From: Tanytarsus gracilentus
Taxonomy: Eukaryota; Arthropoda; Insecta; Diptera; Chironomidae
Assembly: GCA_038502055.1 (NCBI GenBank)
Contig: JAXRKN010000042.1
Location: 4,655,483 to 4,719,482, forward strand
Length of the DNA stretch: 64,000 bases
Direction of reading: 5' to 3'
Part shown: piece by piece, positions 24,240-34,907 of the stretch
Numbering within the stretch: position 1 is the stretch's first letter
Layout: every line of letters begins with the position of its first letter
Notes under the pieces: generated by a model
The model's database searches: none
What the model was told of the DNA's origin: nothing
What the model saw: the letters and a program-made list of their open reading frames with translations, nothing else
Program-made: the position numbers and the translations under genes

Positions 24240-24443
24240 GTGGACGATTCCTGAGGGGACGTCTGCCACTAGGGGAATATATATTCTCTTGAAAGTTAAT
24301 TATACTTTTAAGTTAATATGCAAAGGTTACGTTTTAATCCTCAGCCTAGCCCGCAAGCTATGGAAAGGAAACAAAAACGGGCGCGTCTATCCTGGTTTTC
24401 CCAGCGGCCACCACTATGTTATCAATCAATCAATCAATCAATT
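24240..24443 (+). mobile_element. probable non-LTR retrotransposon 3' tail ending in (AATC)n
   Basis: A GC-richer 200 bp block containing GGGCGCGTCTATCCTGG and CCAGCGGCCACCACTATG, ending in five repeats of ATCA. A short conserved 3' UTR ending in a simple-repeat tail is characteristic of several LINE families. Only the 3' end is present, as expected for a 5'-truncated insertion. It lies between two AATTATTC hairpins. The family is not identified. Confidence 0.5.
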
Positions 24444-24481
24444 ATTCGAGATAATTATGATAATTATCTTTTTTTTCTACA

Positions 24482-24840
24482 GTTCGAATGAAATTGTCGC
24501 GGTTAACGTAACCGCCATTAAAATTTTGAATTGTGTGATGAGGGGGGTTTAACTTTTCGCATCTTTTCTTTTGAAGCGAAAAGTGTCAATAGTAAAGAAT
24601 AGAAAATTAAAAATGGAAAAAATTAATATTTTCATCAAAGTGCCTTTGCCCTTTTCATCTCATCGAATCTTAAGTGGTTGTGATATCAGTGATGGACAGC
24701 TGTAAATGAATGAACTCGAATTATATTCAATTTGTGCAACTCCTAATGACATTTTCGCATAAAAATATTTATTTAAAATTGTGATTTACAGGTGATTTTA
24801 TTAAATGAAATTTTCACACACATCTCACTTATGCGACAGC
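24482..24840. mobile_element. repeat R3, abutting slimb copy B
   Basis: Opposite orientation to R1. Starts with TTCGAATGAAATTGTCGCGG and ends with CATCTCACTTATGCGACAG. Its last bases supply the AG directly in front of the first recognisable exon of slimb copy B, so the duplication breakpoint of copy B coincides with the edge of this repeat. Confidence 0.6.
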
Positions 24841-25759
24841 GTTAGTGTCTAAAGAGTGGAATCGTGTGATTAGCGAGGGAATGCTATGGAAAAAAACTGA
24901 TTGAGCGTAAGGTCAGAAGTGACACACTCTGGAGAGGACTTACTGAACGAAAAAAATGGATCAAATATCTTTTCGTGCCACGTCAAGGAGAGTATCGAAA
25001 TCATTCGTTTTATCGTCAACTTTATCCTATAATTATGAAAGTAAGTAATCGGTTTGTTTCAAAAAATAATAATTTAAAATAAATGATTAAGGACATCGAG
25101 ACTATCGAGAACAATTGGAGGTCCGGAAATCACAATTTGCAGCGAATAAATTGCAGATCTGAGAATTCAAAGGGAGTCTATTGTCTTCAGTACGACGACA
25201 ACAAGATAGTATCAGGATTGCGCGATAACACTATTAAAATATGGGATCGTCATACATTGCAATGCAATAAGGTTTGTGCTAAACTCCTATACGACTCCAA
25301 TTTTTTTTATTGCAAAATTTTCTCTTGATCTAGATTTTGACAGGTCACACTGGATCAGTTTTGTGCTTACAGTACGATGACAAAGTAATTATCAGCGGAT
25401 CAAGTGACTCCACTGTTCGAGTGTGGGACGTGCAAACCGTAGAGATGACAAACACTCTGATACATCATTGTGAGGCAGTCCTTCACTTGAGATTCAACAA
25501 TGGCATGATGGTTACTTGTTCAAAAGTACAAACACAATTAACGTTTATCTTGCCTCAAATATTAAATAACTTAAATTTGTAGGATCGTTCAATTGCGGTT
25601 TGGGACATAACGTCTGCAAAGGAAATAACTCTTCGGCGTGTGCTAGTTGGACATCGAGCTGATGTTAATGTTGTAGACTTTGATGAAAAGTATATCGTAT
25701 CGGCCTCTAGAGATAGGACAGGAGATTAAGGTCTGAAGATCAAAATTTAATTTTTTTCG

Positions 25760-26787
25760 TAATATGTACTTAAAAATTTTTCAAAACCCACACGTGGGTG
25801 TTGCCGCGTAACCCACTTGTAACAGATCAGTGTTTGAAAATCAAGTGCATAAAAAATGAGTTTAAGTCAATCCGGACACTTTGGCTGTCCGTGGCAGTCC
25901 TGTTCGACAATTTTTCAAAAATCGTCTATGTCATTAGATTCCTGGTCCAATTACGAGTTCAACGATACCCATGAAGTCATAGTTCTGAAAAATGGACATT
26001 TTGGCTGTCCGTGGCACTACTGGCCGGCCTTGATTAGCATTTATCAAAAATCATCTATGTCAATAGATTCCTGGTCCAATCACGAGTTCAACGATACCCA
26101 TGAAGCCATAGTTCTGAAAAATGGACATTTTGGCTGTCCGTGGCACTACTGGCCGTCCATGATGGACATTCATCAAAAATCATCAATGCCATTCAGTTCC
26201 TGGTTCAATTACGAGTTCAACGAGATACATGAAGCCATAGTTCTGAAAAATGAACATTTTGGCTGTCCGTGGCACTGCTGGCCGGCCATGATGGACATTC
26301 CTCAAAAATCATCTATATCAATCGATTCCTGGTCCAATCACGAGTTCAACGATACCCATGAAACCATAGTTCTGAAAAATGGACATTTTGGCTGTCTGTG
26401 GCACGACCATAGGTCACGACTCGAAAAATCATGTATGTCAATCGATTCCTGGTCAAGTTACGAATCAATGCCAATCGATTTCTGGTCCAATCACGAGTTC
26501 AACGATACCCATGAAGCCATATAAGAAAAAATTTGTATGAAAAATGGACGTTATGGCCGTCCATGGCACGACCATAGGTCATGACTCAAAAAATAGTCAG
26601 TGCCTGCACATATAGACCCTAAGAGCTACCATCTGGCGAAAACTAGAAGTCTCTAGCTGGTCCAGGGACCGAGATCTCGCTTGTGCAGACGGACGGACGG
26701 ACGGACGGACGGACAGACGGACGGACGGACGGACGGACGGAATCACGAGCATATAAGCGTTACACCACTTTGTGGGTTACGCTAAAA
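25760..26787. mobile_element. non-autonomous DNA element with GCGTAACCCAC ends and a 129 bp internal repeat
   Basis: Left end near 25,777-25,815 contains GCGTAACCCACTTGTAACAG; right end 26,760-26,787 ends TTTGTGGGTTACGCT, the reverse complement of the left motif. It interrupts an intron that is continuous in copy A; flanking AAAAATT at about 25,770 and 26,784 may be the target duplication. The interior is five tandem 120-130 bp units (mostly 129), then a GGAC/ACGG microsatellite (26,689-26,740). Copies or fragments occur at 23952-24130, 28830-29235 and 55820-55990. Confidence 0.7.
25856..26524 (+). other. 222-codon open frame made of 43-residue repeats inside the element
   Basis: The frame stays open because the 129 bp unit is a multiple of three. 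Each unit carries HFGCPWH, a proline, QKSSMSIDSWSNHEFNDTHE-type text and a (A/T)IVLKNG end. There is no known domain, no signal peptide and no upstream exon, and dispersed copies of the repeat do not keep the frame. I read it as a by-product of the minisatellite period rather than a gene, but it is the longest clean open frame in the repeat region apart from the retrotransposon. Confidence 0.4.
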
Positions 26788-28297
26788 ATTATAATTTAGG
26801 TGTGGAGCACTTCATCTTGTGAATTCATTCGGACACTAAATGAACGTGGTATTGCCTGTCTTCAATATAGAGATCGTCTTGTGGTGAGCGGAAGCTCTGA
26901 TAATTCAATTCGCCTATGGGACATTGAATGTGGAGCTTGTCTACGAGTCCTTGAAGGACACGAGGAATTAGTTTGTTGTATTCGCTTCGATTCAAAACGA
27001 ATTGTGAGTGGAGCGTATGATGGAAAAATCAAAGTGTGGGATCTTGTTGGTGCATTAGATCCACGAGCACAACCAACTCTCTCTGTATAAAAACATTAAA
27101 TGTAAGCAGAAAAAATATTACATATTGATTTGTTACCTATACTACTTTCTATTTTTTAAGGAACACACAGGCCGAGTATTTAGACTACAGTTTGATGAAT
27201 TTCAAATTGTATCCAGCTCTCACGACGATACCATTCTCATATGGGACTTCTTGAATTATTCACAGGAGAGTACAGACTCTTCAGGAAGTAGGAATGTTAA
27301 TAATAGTTCCTTAGCAATGAATAATTCTACAAATGGTGACGCTTCTGCAGTTGCACGGAGTCCATAACATTTTTGCATTTTTTGAGTCTCTTAAATAACA
27401 TTTATGCAATCATCAACAGACAAAAATAATTGTTTTCTAAATCTTTCAGCAATGTAATGAATGTGATGATTTGATATTCTTTAATGATAAATTTATAATT
27501 TATATTTCAAAATAATGAGAATGGACCTATATAATAAAGGAGAAAATGCAGATCTATCATAAAATAAACTTATTGCATTATAATTCAAAACTTTAATGAA
27601 CACACAGGCCGAGTATTTAGACTACAGCTTGACGAATTTCAAATTGTATCCAGCTCTCACGACGATACCATTCTCATATGGGACTTCTAGAATTATTCAT
27701 AGGAGAGTACAGATTCTTCAGGAAGTTTTCAAAGCATTCAACAGTTAATTTTTTATTTTTTCCAAAACACTTCAACAGCTTTTAAAAACTTTTAAACCGT
27801 TAAAATTATAATATCCATTTTTAAACTTTAATTTAATTATTTATATTTTTCTTAATATTCCAGGTCGTCACATTGGTTTGTTGTGGTCTACATTACAACT
27901 AAGTACATGAAAACACTGATCCACATCATGTCATGCTCATCAATGGAACTTTTGTTGACTTCACAGTCATCTTGTTCGCTGAGTTTTAATTTTAAGAATT
28001 AAAAAATGAAAAATTTAATTGAATTTTAATATTTTAGATCTTTTCTTAATAGTCTTTCGTTAATAATAGTTCCTTAGCAATGAATAATTCTACAAATGGT
28101 GACGCTTCTGCAGTTGCACGGAGTCCATCTCGTAAATAACCTATATGCAATCATCAACAGACAAAAATAATTGTTTTCTAAATCTTTCAGCAATGCAATG
28201 AATGTGATGATTTGATATTCTTTAATGATAAATTTATAATTTATATTTCAAAAAAATGAGAATGGACCTATATAATAAAGGAGAAAATGCAGATCTA

Positions 28298-29340
28298 GGG
28301 TAAAGAGCCCTTTTTCCGTTATATTTTGCCAAAATATAAACTTTGAAGTCATAATTTGACACGTTAAAAGCAATAAATTTTCAATGTAAAAATTTATGCG
28401 CAAACTACATGTGTTGCCCTTTAATTTGATACCATTTTTATATTTTTCTGTCCACCGCATCATGGTTAAAAACATCAAAATATCTGAGCCCTATTGGCCG
28501 TTACAAAGATTCCTTATTTCGTTATGTTTTTTGACCTTATTTCGTTATGTTTTTTAAAAAAATTAATTTGAATAAGAAACTATGCCAAAAGTTGCAAGTT
28601 TTAGTGTTATTTCATTAAAATCATATTTGAAAACAAAATGCTAACAATTTTGAAGCATATCAAGCATGTGCTATACCTAAAATTAATTAAAACGTTTAAA
28701 ATTAACCCATTAAACGTGTTTTTAATTGATTCTTTCTGCCAATTAAATGTTAAAAAATATTAAACTTGAAGCAATTTAATCATTGACTCAATTTCCAGTC
28801 TTGAGATTGATTGTATGCCTGATTTTCCGTCCGTACGTGTGTCCTCCACAGCAAAAACTCGGCTTCCTGAATATTTAGCGACTTAAAAAATTTTGCCAAA
28901 TGAAAGCTCTTGAACTCTAGTTGTGATTTTATAAAAAAAAATGTCCAGCAATGCTACTCCATGTGGCCACAGACAGTCAGGATGTCCTTTTTCATGCTTT
29001 TTTATGTTAAGTTATAGCTTCATGTATCTCGTTGAACTCGTGATTACTCCAGCAATTCATTGGCTTTGATTATTTTTAGTTGTGTCCAACATGGACACGC
29101 AGTCATGTCATTAATGGCATTTTTCAGAACTATGGCTTCATGTACCTCGTTGAACTCGTGATTGGACCAGGAATCAATTGGCATTGATGATTTTTGAGGA
29201 ATGTCTTGGCTGTGCTGGAGTGCCACTCATATTCATTTTTTATGTCATTTGAATATTTTTTAAGTAATCACCATACAATAATGCCGGTATTTTATGAATT
29301 TCGTTTAATCAAAGGAAGTAAAGTGATGAGACAAAATAGT
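28298..29340. other. inserted sequence with degraded GCGTAACCC-element fragment
   Basis: The array sequence breaks at GCAGATCTA (28,298) and unrelated AT-rich DNA follows. 28830-29235 holds reverse-orientation remnants of the 129 bp repeat element (ACTCGTGATTGGACCAGGAA and the CCGTCCGT end). The remainder, 28,298-28,800, shows no recognisable element; the TTATTTCGTTATGTTTTTT motif occurs twice near 28,515-28,556. Confidence 0.5.
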
Positions 29341-31700
29341 ACGAACTTTTGTGAAAATTAAGTTTCGGTAATAGACTTTTAACAAAGATTAATAATGTTC
29401 TACTTGTTATATTTTTTAAATAATGCAATAAAAATACAGTTAATTGGCATTTCTCTTTTTTGCAAAAAATCATGTCTGATATCGACCATAGTTCCAAAAG
29501 TGGATTTTCTTTTACTAGCTGAAAATCAAATTTTGGGTCAGTTTGTCATGAAAACAACTTCTAAAAAATCTGCAAAAATTCACAGAGTTAGAATAGTTAA
29601 TGAGCTGTTACTGACATAAGTTTTAAATTTTTTGGATCATCGGTTCCGCAAGATCCAGTGCCTCATATAAAATGCAGTTTTGAGCTCCCACTGTAGTTAT
29701 TGTGCATCATATTTTGAATATGACTTTAAAATCCAGTTTGTTGAGTAAATACCTATCTAACAATATACATATGTCTTGGGTATTGAGCTATTGCAAGCAT
29801 AGGCGGAGGCAAAAACTGTCTACTGGATCTTTTTTTTGCCATCGGAACCAACAAGATCCAGCTGTACAGCCTTAATGGATGTGCTTTTAATATAAATTTT
29901 TTTTGCGGATTTAAGTTTTTCTAGTTCCAACGAATAAACTTTATGGACATTATATATGTTCTTGAAAACCTGGAAGTACAAGTTATTTTGAGCTTTCATC
30001 CAAATGACTTAATATTTGTATGAAGAAGTTTTAAATTTCATCTCTTTGATTTAAGACTTGAAATAACTTGTACTTCCAGATATTTAAGACCCATTTTAAT
30101 TTTCATAAAGTTTGTTCCTTGCAATTAGAGGAACTCAAATCTGCAAAAAAATAAATTAAAAACACTTCCCTTAAGACTGTGCAGCTGGATCTTGTTGGTT
30201 CCGATGGCAAAAAAAAGATCCAGTAGATAGTTTTTGCCTCCGCCTATGCTTGCAATAGCTCAAAACCCAAGACATACGTATATTGTTGGATAGGTATTTA
30301 CTCAACAAACTGGATTTTAAAATCATATTCAAAATATGATGAACAATAACTACAGTGGGAGCTCAAAACTGCATTTTATATGAGGGACTGGATCTTGCGG
30401 AACCGATGATCCAAAAAATTTAAAACTTTTTTCAGTAACAGCTCATTAACTATTCTAACACAGTACGAACTTTTGTAAAAATTAAGTTTCGGTAATAGAC
30501 TTTTAACAAAGATTAATAATGTTCTACTTGTTATATTTTTTTAAATAATGCAATAAAAATACAGTTAATTGGCATTTCTCTTTTTTGCAAAAAATCATGT
30601 CTGATATCGACCATAGTTCCAAAAGTGGATTTTCTTTTACTAGCTGAAAATCAAATTTTGGGTCAGTTTGTCATGAAAACAACTTCTAAAAAATCTGCAA
30701 AAATTCACAGAGTTAGAATAGTTAATGAGCTGTTACTGACATTAGTTTTATTTTTTTTGGATCATCGGTTCCGCAAAATCCAGTGCCTCATATAAAATGC
30801 AATTTTGAGCTCCAACTGTAGTTATTGTTCATTATATTTTGAAAATGACTTTAAAATCCAGTTTGTTGAGTAAATACCTATCTAACAATATACATATGTC
30901 TTGGGTATTGAGCTATTGCAAGCATAGGCGGAGGCAAAAACTGTCTACTGGATCTTTTTTTTTTGCCATCGGAACCAACAAGATCCAGCTGTACAGCTTA
31001 AATGGATGTGCTTTTAATATAAATTTTTTTTGTGGATTTAAGTTCTTCTAGTTCCAACGAATAAACTTTATGGACATTATATATGTTCTTGAAAACCTGG
31101 AAGTACAAGTTATTTTGAGCTTTCATCCAAATGACTTAATATTTGTATGAAGAAGTTTTAAATTTCATCTCTTTGATTTAAGACTTGAAATAACTTGTAC
31201 TTCCAGATATTTAAGACCCATTTTAATTTTCATAAAGTTTGTTCCTTGCAATTAGAGGAACTCAAATCTGCAAAAAAAATAAATTAAAAAAACTTCCCTT
31301 AAGACTGTGCAGCTGGATCTTGTTGGTTCCGATGGCAAAAAAAAGATCCAGTAGATAGTTTTTGCCTCCGCCTATGCTTGCAATAGCTTAAAACCCAAGA
31401 CATACGTATATTGTTGGATAGGTATTTACTCAAAAAACTGGATTTTAAAATCATATTCAAAATATGATGAACAATAACTACAGTGGGAGCTCAAAATTGC
31501 ATTTTATATGAGGGACTGGATCTTGCGGAACCGATGATCCAAAAAATTTAAAACTTTTATCAGTAACAGCTCATTAACTATTCTAACTCTGTGAATTTTT
31601 GCAGATTTTTTAGAAGTTGTTTTCATGACAAACTGACCCAAAATTTGATTTTCAGCTAGTAAAAGAAAATCCACTTTTGGAACTATGGTCGATATCAGAC
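29338..31700. mobile_element. two tandem copies of a ~1.1 kb foldback element
   Basis: Each copy is a long inverted repeat. In copy 1, arms of about 380-440 bp flank a centre near 30,023 (GGAAGTACAAGTTATTT faces AAATAACTTGTACTTCC). Copy 2 starts again at about 30,463; its clearest palindrome runs from TCTGATATCGACCATAGTTCC at 30,599 to its reverse complement ending at 31,700. Both arms include GGATCTTGTTGGTTCCGATG and its complement. No transposase frame is present, so these are foldback or hairpin elements. Array sequence resumes at about 31,705. Confidence 0.8.
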
Positions 31701-34403
31701 CAAGGCATTATTTTTTCCAAAACCCTTCAACAGCTTTTAAAAACTTTTAAACCGTTAAAATTATAATATCCATTTTTAAACTTTAATTTAATTATTTATA
31801 TTTTTCTTAATATTCCAGGTCGTCACATAGGTTTGTTGTGGACTACATTACAACTCGGTACATGAAAACACTGATCCACATCATGTCATGCTCATCAATG
31901 GAACTTTTGTTGACTTCACAGTCATCTTGATTGCCTTGTTCGCTGAGTTTTAATTTTAAGAATTAAAAAATGAAAAATTTAATTGAATTTTCAATATTTT
32001 AGATCTTTTCTTAATAGTCTTTCGTTAATAATAGTTCCTTAGCAATGAATAATTCTACAAATAGTGACGCTTCTGCAGTTGCACGGAGTCCATCTCGTAA
32101 ATAACCTTTATGCAATCATCAACAGATAAAAATAATTGTTTTCTAAATCTTTCAGCAATGGAATGGATGTGATGATTTGATAATCTTTAATGATATATTT
32201 ATAATTTATATTTCAAAAAAATGAGAATCGACCTATATAATAAAGGAGAAAATGCAGATCTATCATAAAATAAACTTATTGCAATTATAATTCAAAACTT
32301 TAATGAACACAAAGGCCGAGTATTTAGACTACAGTTTGATGAATTTCAAATTGTATCCAGCTCTCACGACGATACCATTCTCATATGGGACTTCTTGAAT
32401 TATTCATAGGAGAGTACAGACTCTTCAGGAAGTTTTCAAAGCATTCAACAGTTAATTTTTTATTTTTCCAAAACACTTCAACAGATTTTAAAAACTTTTA
32501 AACCGTTAAAATTATAATATCCATTTTTAAACTTTAATTTAATTATTTATATTTTTCTTAATATTCCAGGTCGTCACATAGGTTTGTTGTGGACTACATT
32601 ACAACTAGGTACATGAAAACACTGATCCACATCATGTCATGCTCATCAATGGAACTTTTGTTGACTTCACAGTCATCTTGATTGCCTTGTTCGCTGATTT
32701 TTAATTTTAAGAATTAAAAAATGAAAAATTTAATTGAAATTAACAAATAATGACGCTTCTGCAGTTGCACGGAGTCCATCTCGTAAATAACCTTTATGCA
32801 ATCATCAACAGACAAAAATAATTGTTTTCTAAATCTTTCAGCAATGGAATGGATGTGATGATTTGATAATCTTTAATGATATATTTATATTTTATATTTC
32901 AAAAAAATGAGAATCGACCTATATAATAAAGGAGAAAATGCAGATCTATCATAAAATAAACTTATTGCAATTATAATTCAAAACTTTAATGAACACACAG
33001 GCCGAGTAACGGCGTCCATCTTGTAAATAACCTTTATGCAATCATCAACAGACAAAAATAATTGTTTTCTAAATCTTTCAGCAATGGAATGAATGTGATG
33101 ATTTGATATTCTTTAATGATAAATTTATAATTTATATTTCAAAAAAAATGAGAATCGACCTATATAATAAAGGTATAAGGCAATTATAATTCAAAACTTT
33201 AATGAACACAAAGGCCGACTATTTAGACTACAGTTTGATGAATTTCAAATTGTATCAAGTTCTCACAACGATACCATTCTCATATGGGACTTCTTGAATT
33301 ATTCATAGGAGAGTACAGACTCTTCTAGAAGTTTTCAAAGCATTCAACAGTTAATGTTTCATTTTTCCAAAACCCTTCAACAGCTTTTAAAAACTTTTAA
33401 ACCGTTAAAATTATAATATCCATTTTTAAACTTTAATTTAATTATTTATATTTTTCTTAATATTCCAGGTCGTCACATTGGTTTGTTGTGGTCTACATTA
33501 CAACTCGGTACATGAAAACACTGATCCACATCATGTCATGCTCATCAATGGAACTTTTGTTGACTTCACAGTCATCTTGATTGCTTTGTTCGCTGAGTTT
33601 TAATTTTAAGAATTAAAAAATGAAAAATTTAATTGAATTTTCAATATTTTAGATCTTTTCTTAATAGTCTTTCGTTAATAATAGTTCCTTAGCAATGAAT
33701 AATTCTACAAATAGTGACGCTTCTGCAGTTGCACGGAGTCCATCTCGTAAATAACCTTTATGCAATCATCAACATATAAAAATAATTGTTTTCTAAATCT
33801 TTCAGCAATGGAATGGATGTGATGATTTGATAATCTTTAATGATATATTTATAATTTATATTTCAAAAAAATGAGAATCGACCTATATAATAAAGGAGAA
33901 AATGCAGATCTATCATAAAATAAACTTATTGCAATTATAATTCAAAACTTTAATGAACACAAAGGCCGAGTATTTAGACTACAGTTTGATGAATTTCAAA
34001 TTGTATCCAGCTCTCACGACGATACCATTCTCATATGGGACTTCTTGAATTATTCATAGGAGAGTACAGACTCTTCTAGAAGTTTTCAAAGCATTCAACA
34101 GTTTATTTTTTATTTTTTCCAAAACCCTTCAACAGCTTTTAAAAACTTTTAAACCGTTAAAATTATAATATCCATTTTTAAACTTTAATTTAATTATTTA
34201 TATTTTTCTTAATATTCCAGGTCGTCACATTGGTTTGTTGTGGACTACATTACAACTAGGGACATGAAAACACTGATCCACATCATGTCATGCTCATCAA
34301 TGGAACTTTTGTTGACTTCACAGTCATCTTGATTGCCTTGTTCGCTGATTTTTAATTTTAAGAATTAAAAAATGAAAAATTTAATTGAAATTAACAAATA
34401 GTG

Positions 34404-34907
34404 ACTGAGCATGAGAGTGGCAGTAAGGACTGTCCTCGAAGGAAAGTGTTAGAGAAAAAAGTTCAGCAAGTCAATCGGCAGATTCGGAAAAAGTCGTATG
34501 CTGAAATGTTAAAGGAACTTGACCCCGAAAATGTCATGCCAAATGAGATTTCTCCTGATGTGAGCTTTCCACCCTTGCAATTTCCATCGCGAAAAAGAAT
34601 GGCTGAAGAGAGACGATTGCAAAATGATGCAAGTCAAAGCAATTCACCCGAAAGAAAGAGGAGAACTCCTACAGATCGAAACACCGATCGAGAGCCGCCT
34701 CCGGGATTCCAAAGAGAACCACAGGAAAAAAATGAATTTGCGGACATGATTGTCGATTGCATATTATCAGTGGTAAATGAGTTGGGTCTTCCTCAATTTG
34801 TGTTGGAAATTTTAAACAATAAGGTCATCCCTTATATCTACAAACTCACGGTTAAAATGACAGACTCAGTTTCAGCAAAATTTAATCTTTCCCAATGGCT
34901 CAATTAA
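34404..34907 (+). pseudogene. retrotransposon ORF1, 5'-truncated inside its last zinc knuckle
   Basis: The open frame enters from the target site without an ATG and begins EHESGSKDCPRRK, which fits the H and final C of a CCHC knuckle of a LINE ORF1 nucleic-acid-binding protein. A basic KSYAEMLKEL segment, a basic proline-rich region (RKRRTPTDRNTDREPPPG) and a helical C-terminus follow. About 167 codons remain. It ends at TAA 34,905-34,907, overlapping the ORF2 start by 13 nt, the arrangement used for re-initiation in several non-LTR elements. The missing 5' part is explained by incomplete reverse transcription. Confidence 0.8.

Larger units (their letters stand above)
24840..27367 (+). pseudogene. 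slimb/beta-TrCP pseudogene copy B (half F-box plus WD40 repeats), split by a DNA element
   Basis: Exons: 24840-25040 (C-terminal half of the F-box and linker, VSKEWNRVISEGMLWKK then IERKVRSDTLWRGLTERKKW), 25092-25271 (RINCRSENSKGVYCLQYDD), 25334-25525 (LTGHTGSVLCLQYDDKVIIS), 25583 to ~25,729, 26800-27090 and 27161-27367. The last three match copy A almost base for base, including its lesions. Extra lesions: one additional A in the run at about 24,888-24,894 shifts the F-box frame into TGA, and an element of about 1 kb sits in the intron after the fourth WD exon. The encoded SCF receptor would recognise phospho-degrons (beta-catenin/Armadillo, Cubitus interruptus), but neither copy can make it. 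Confidence 0.87.
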
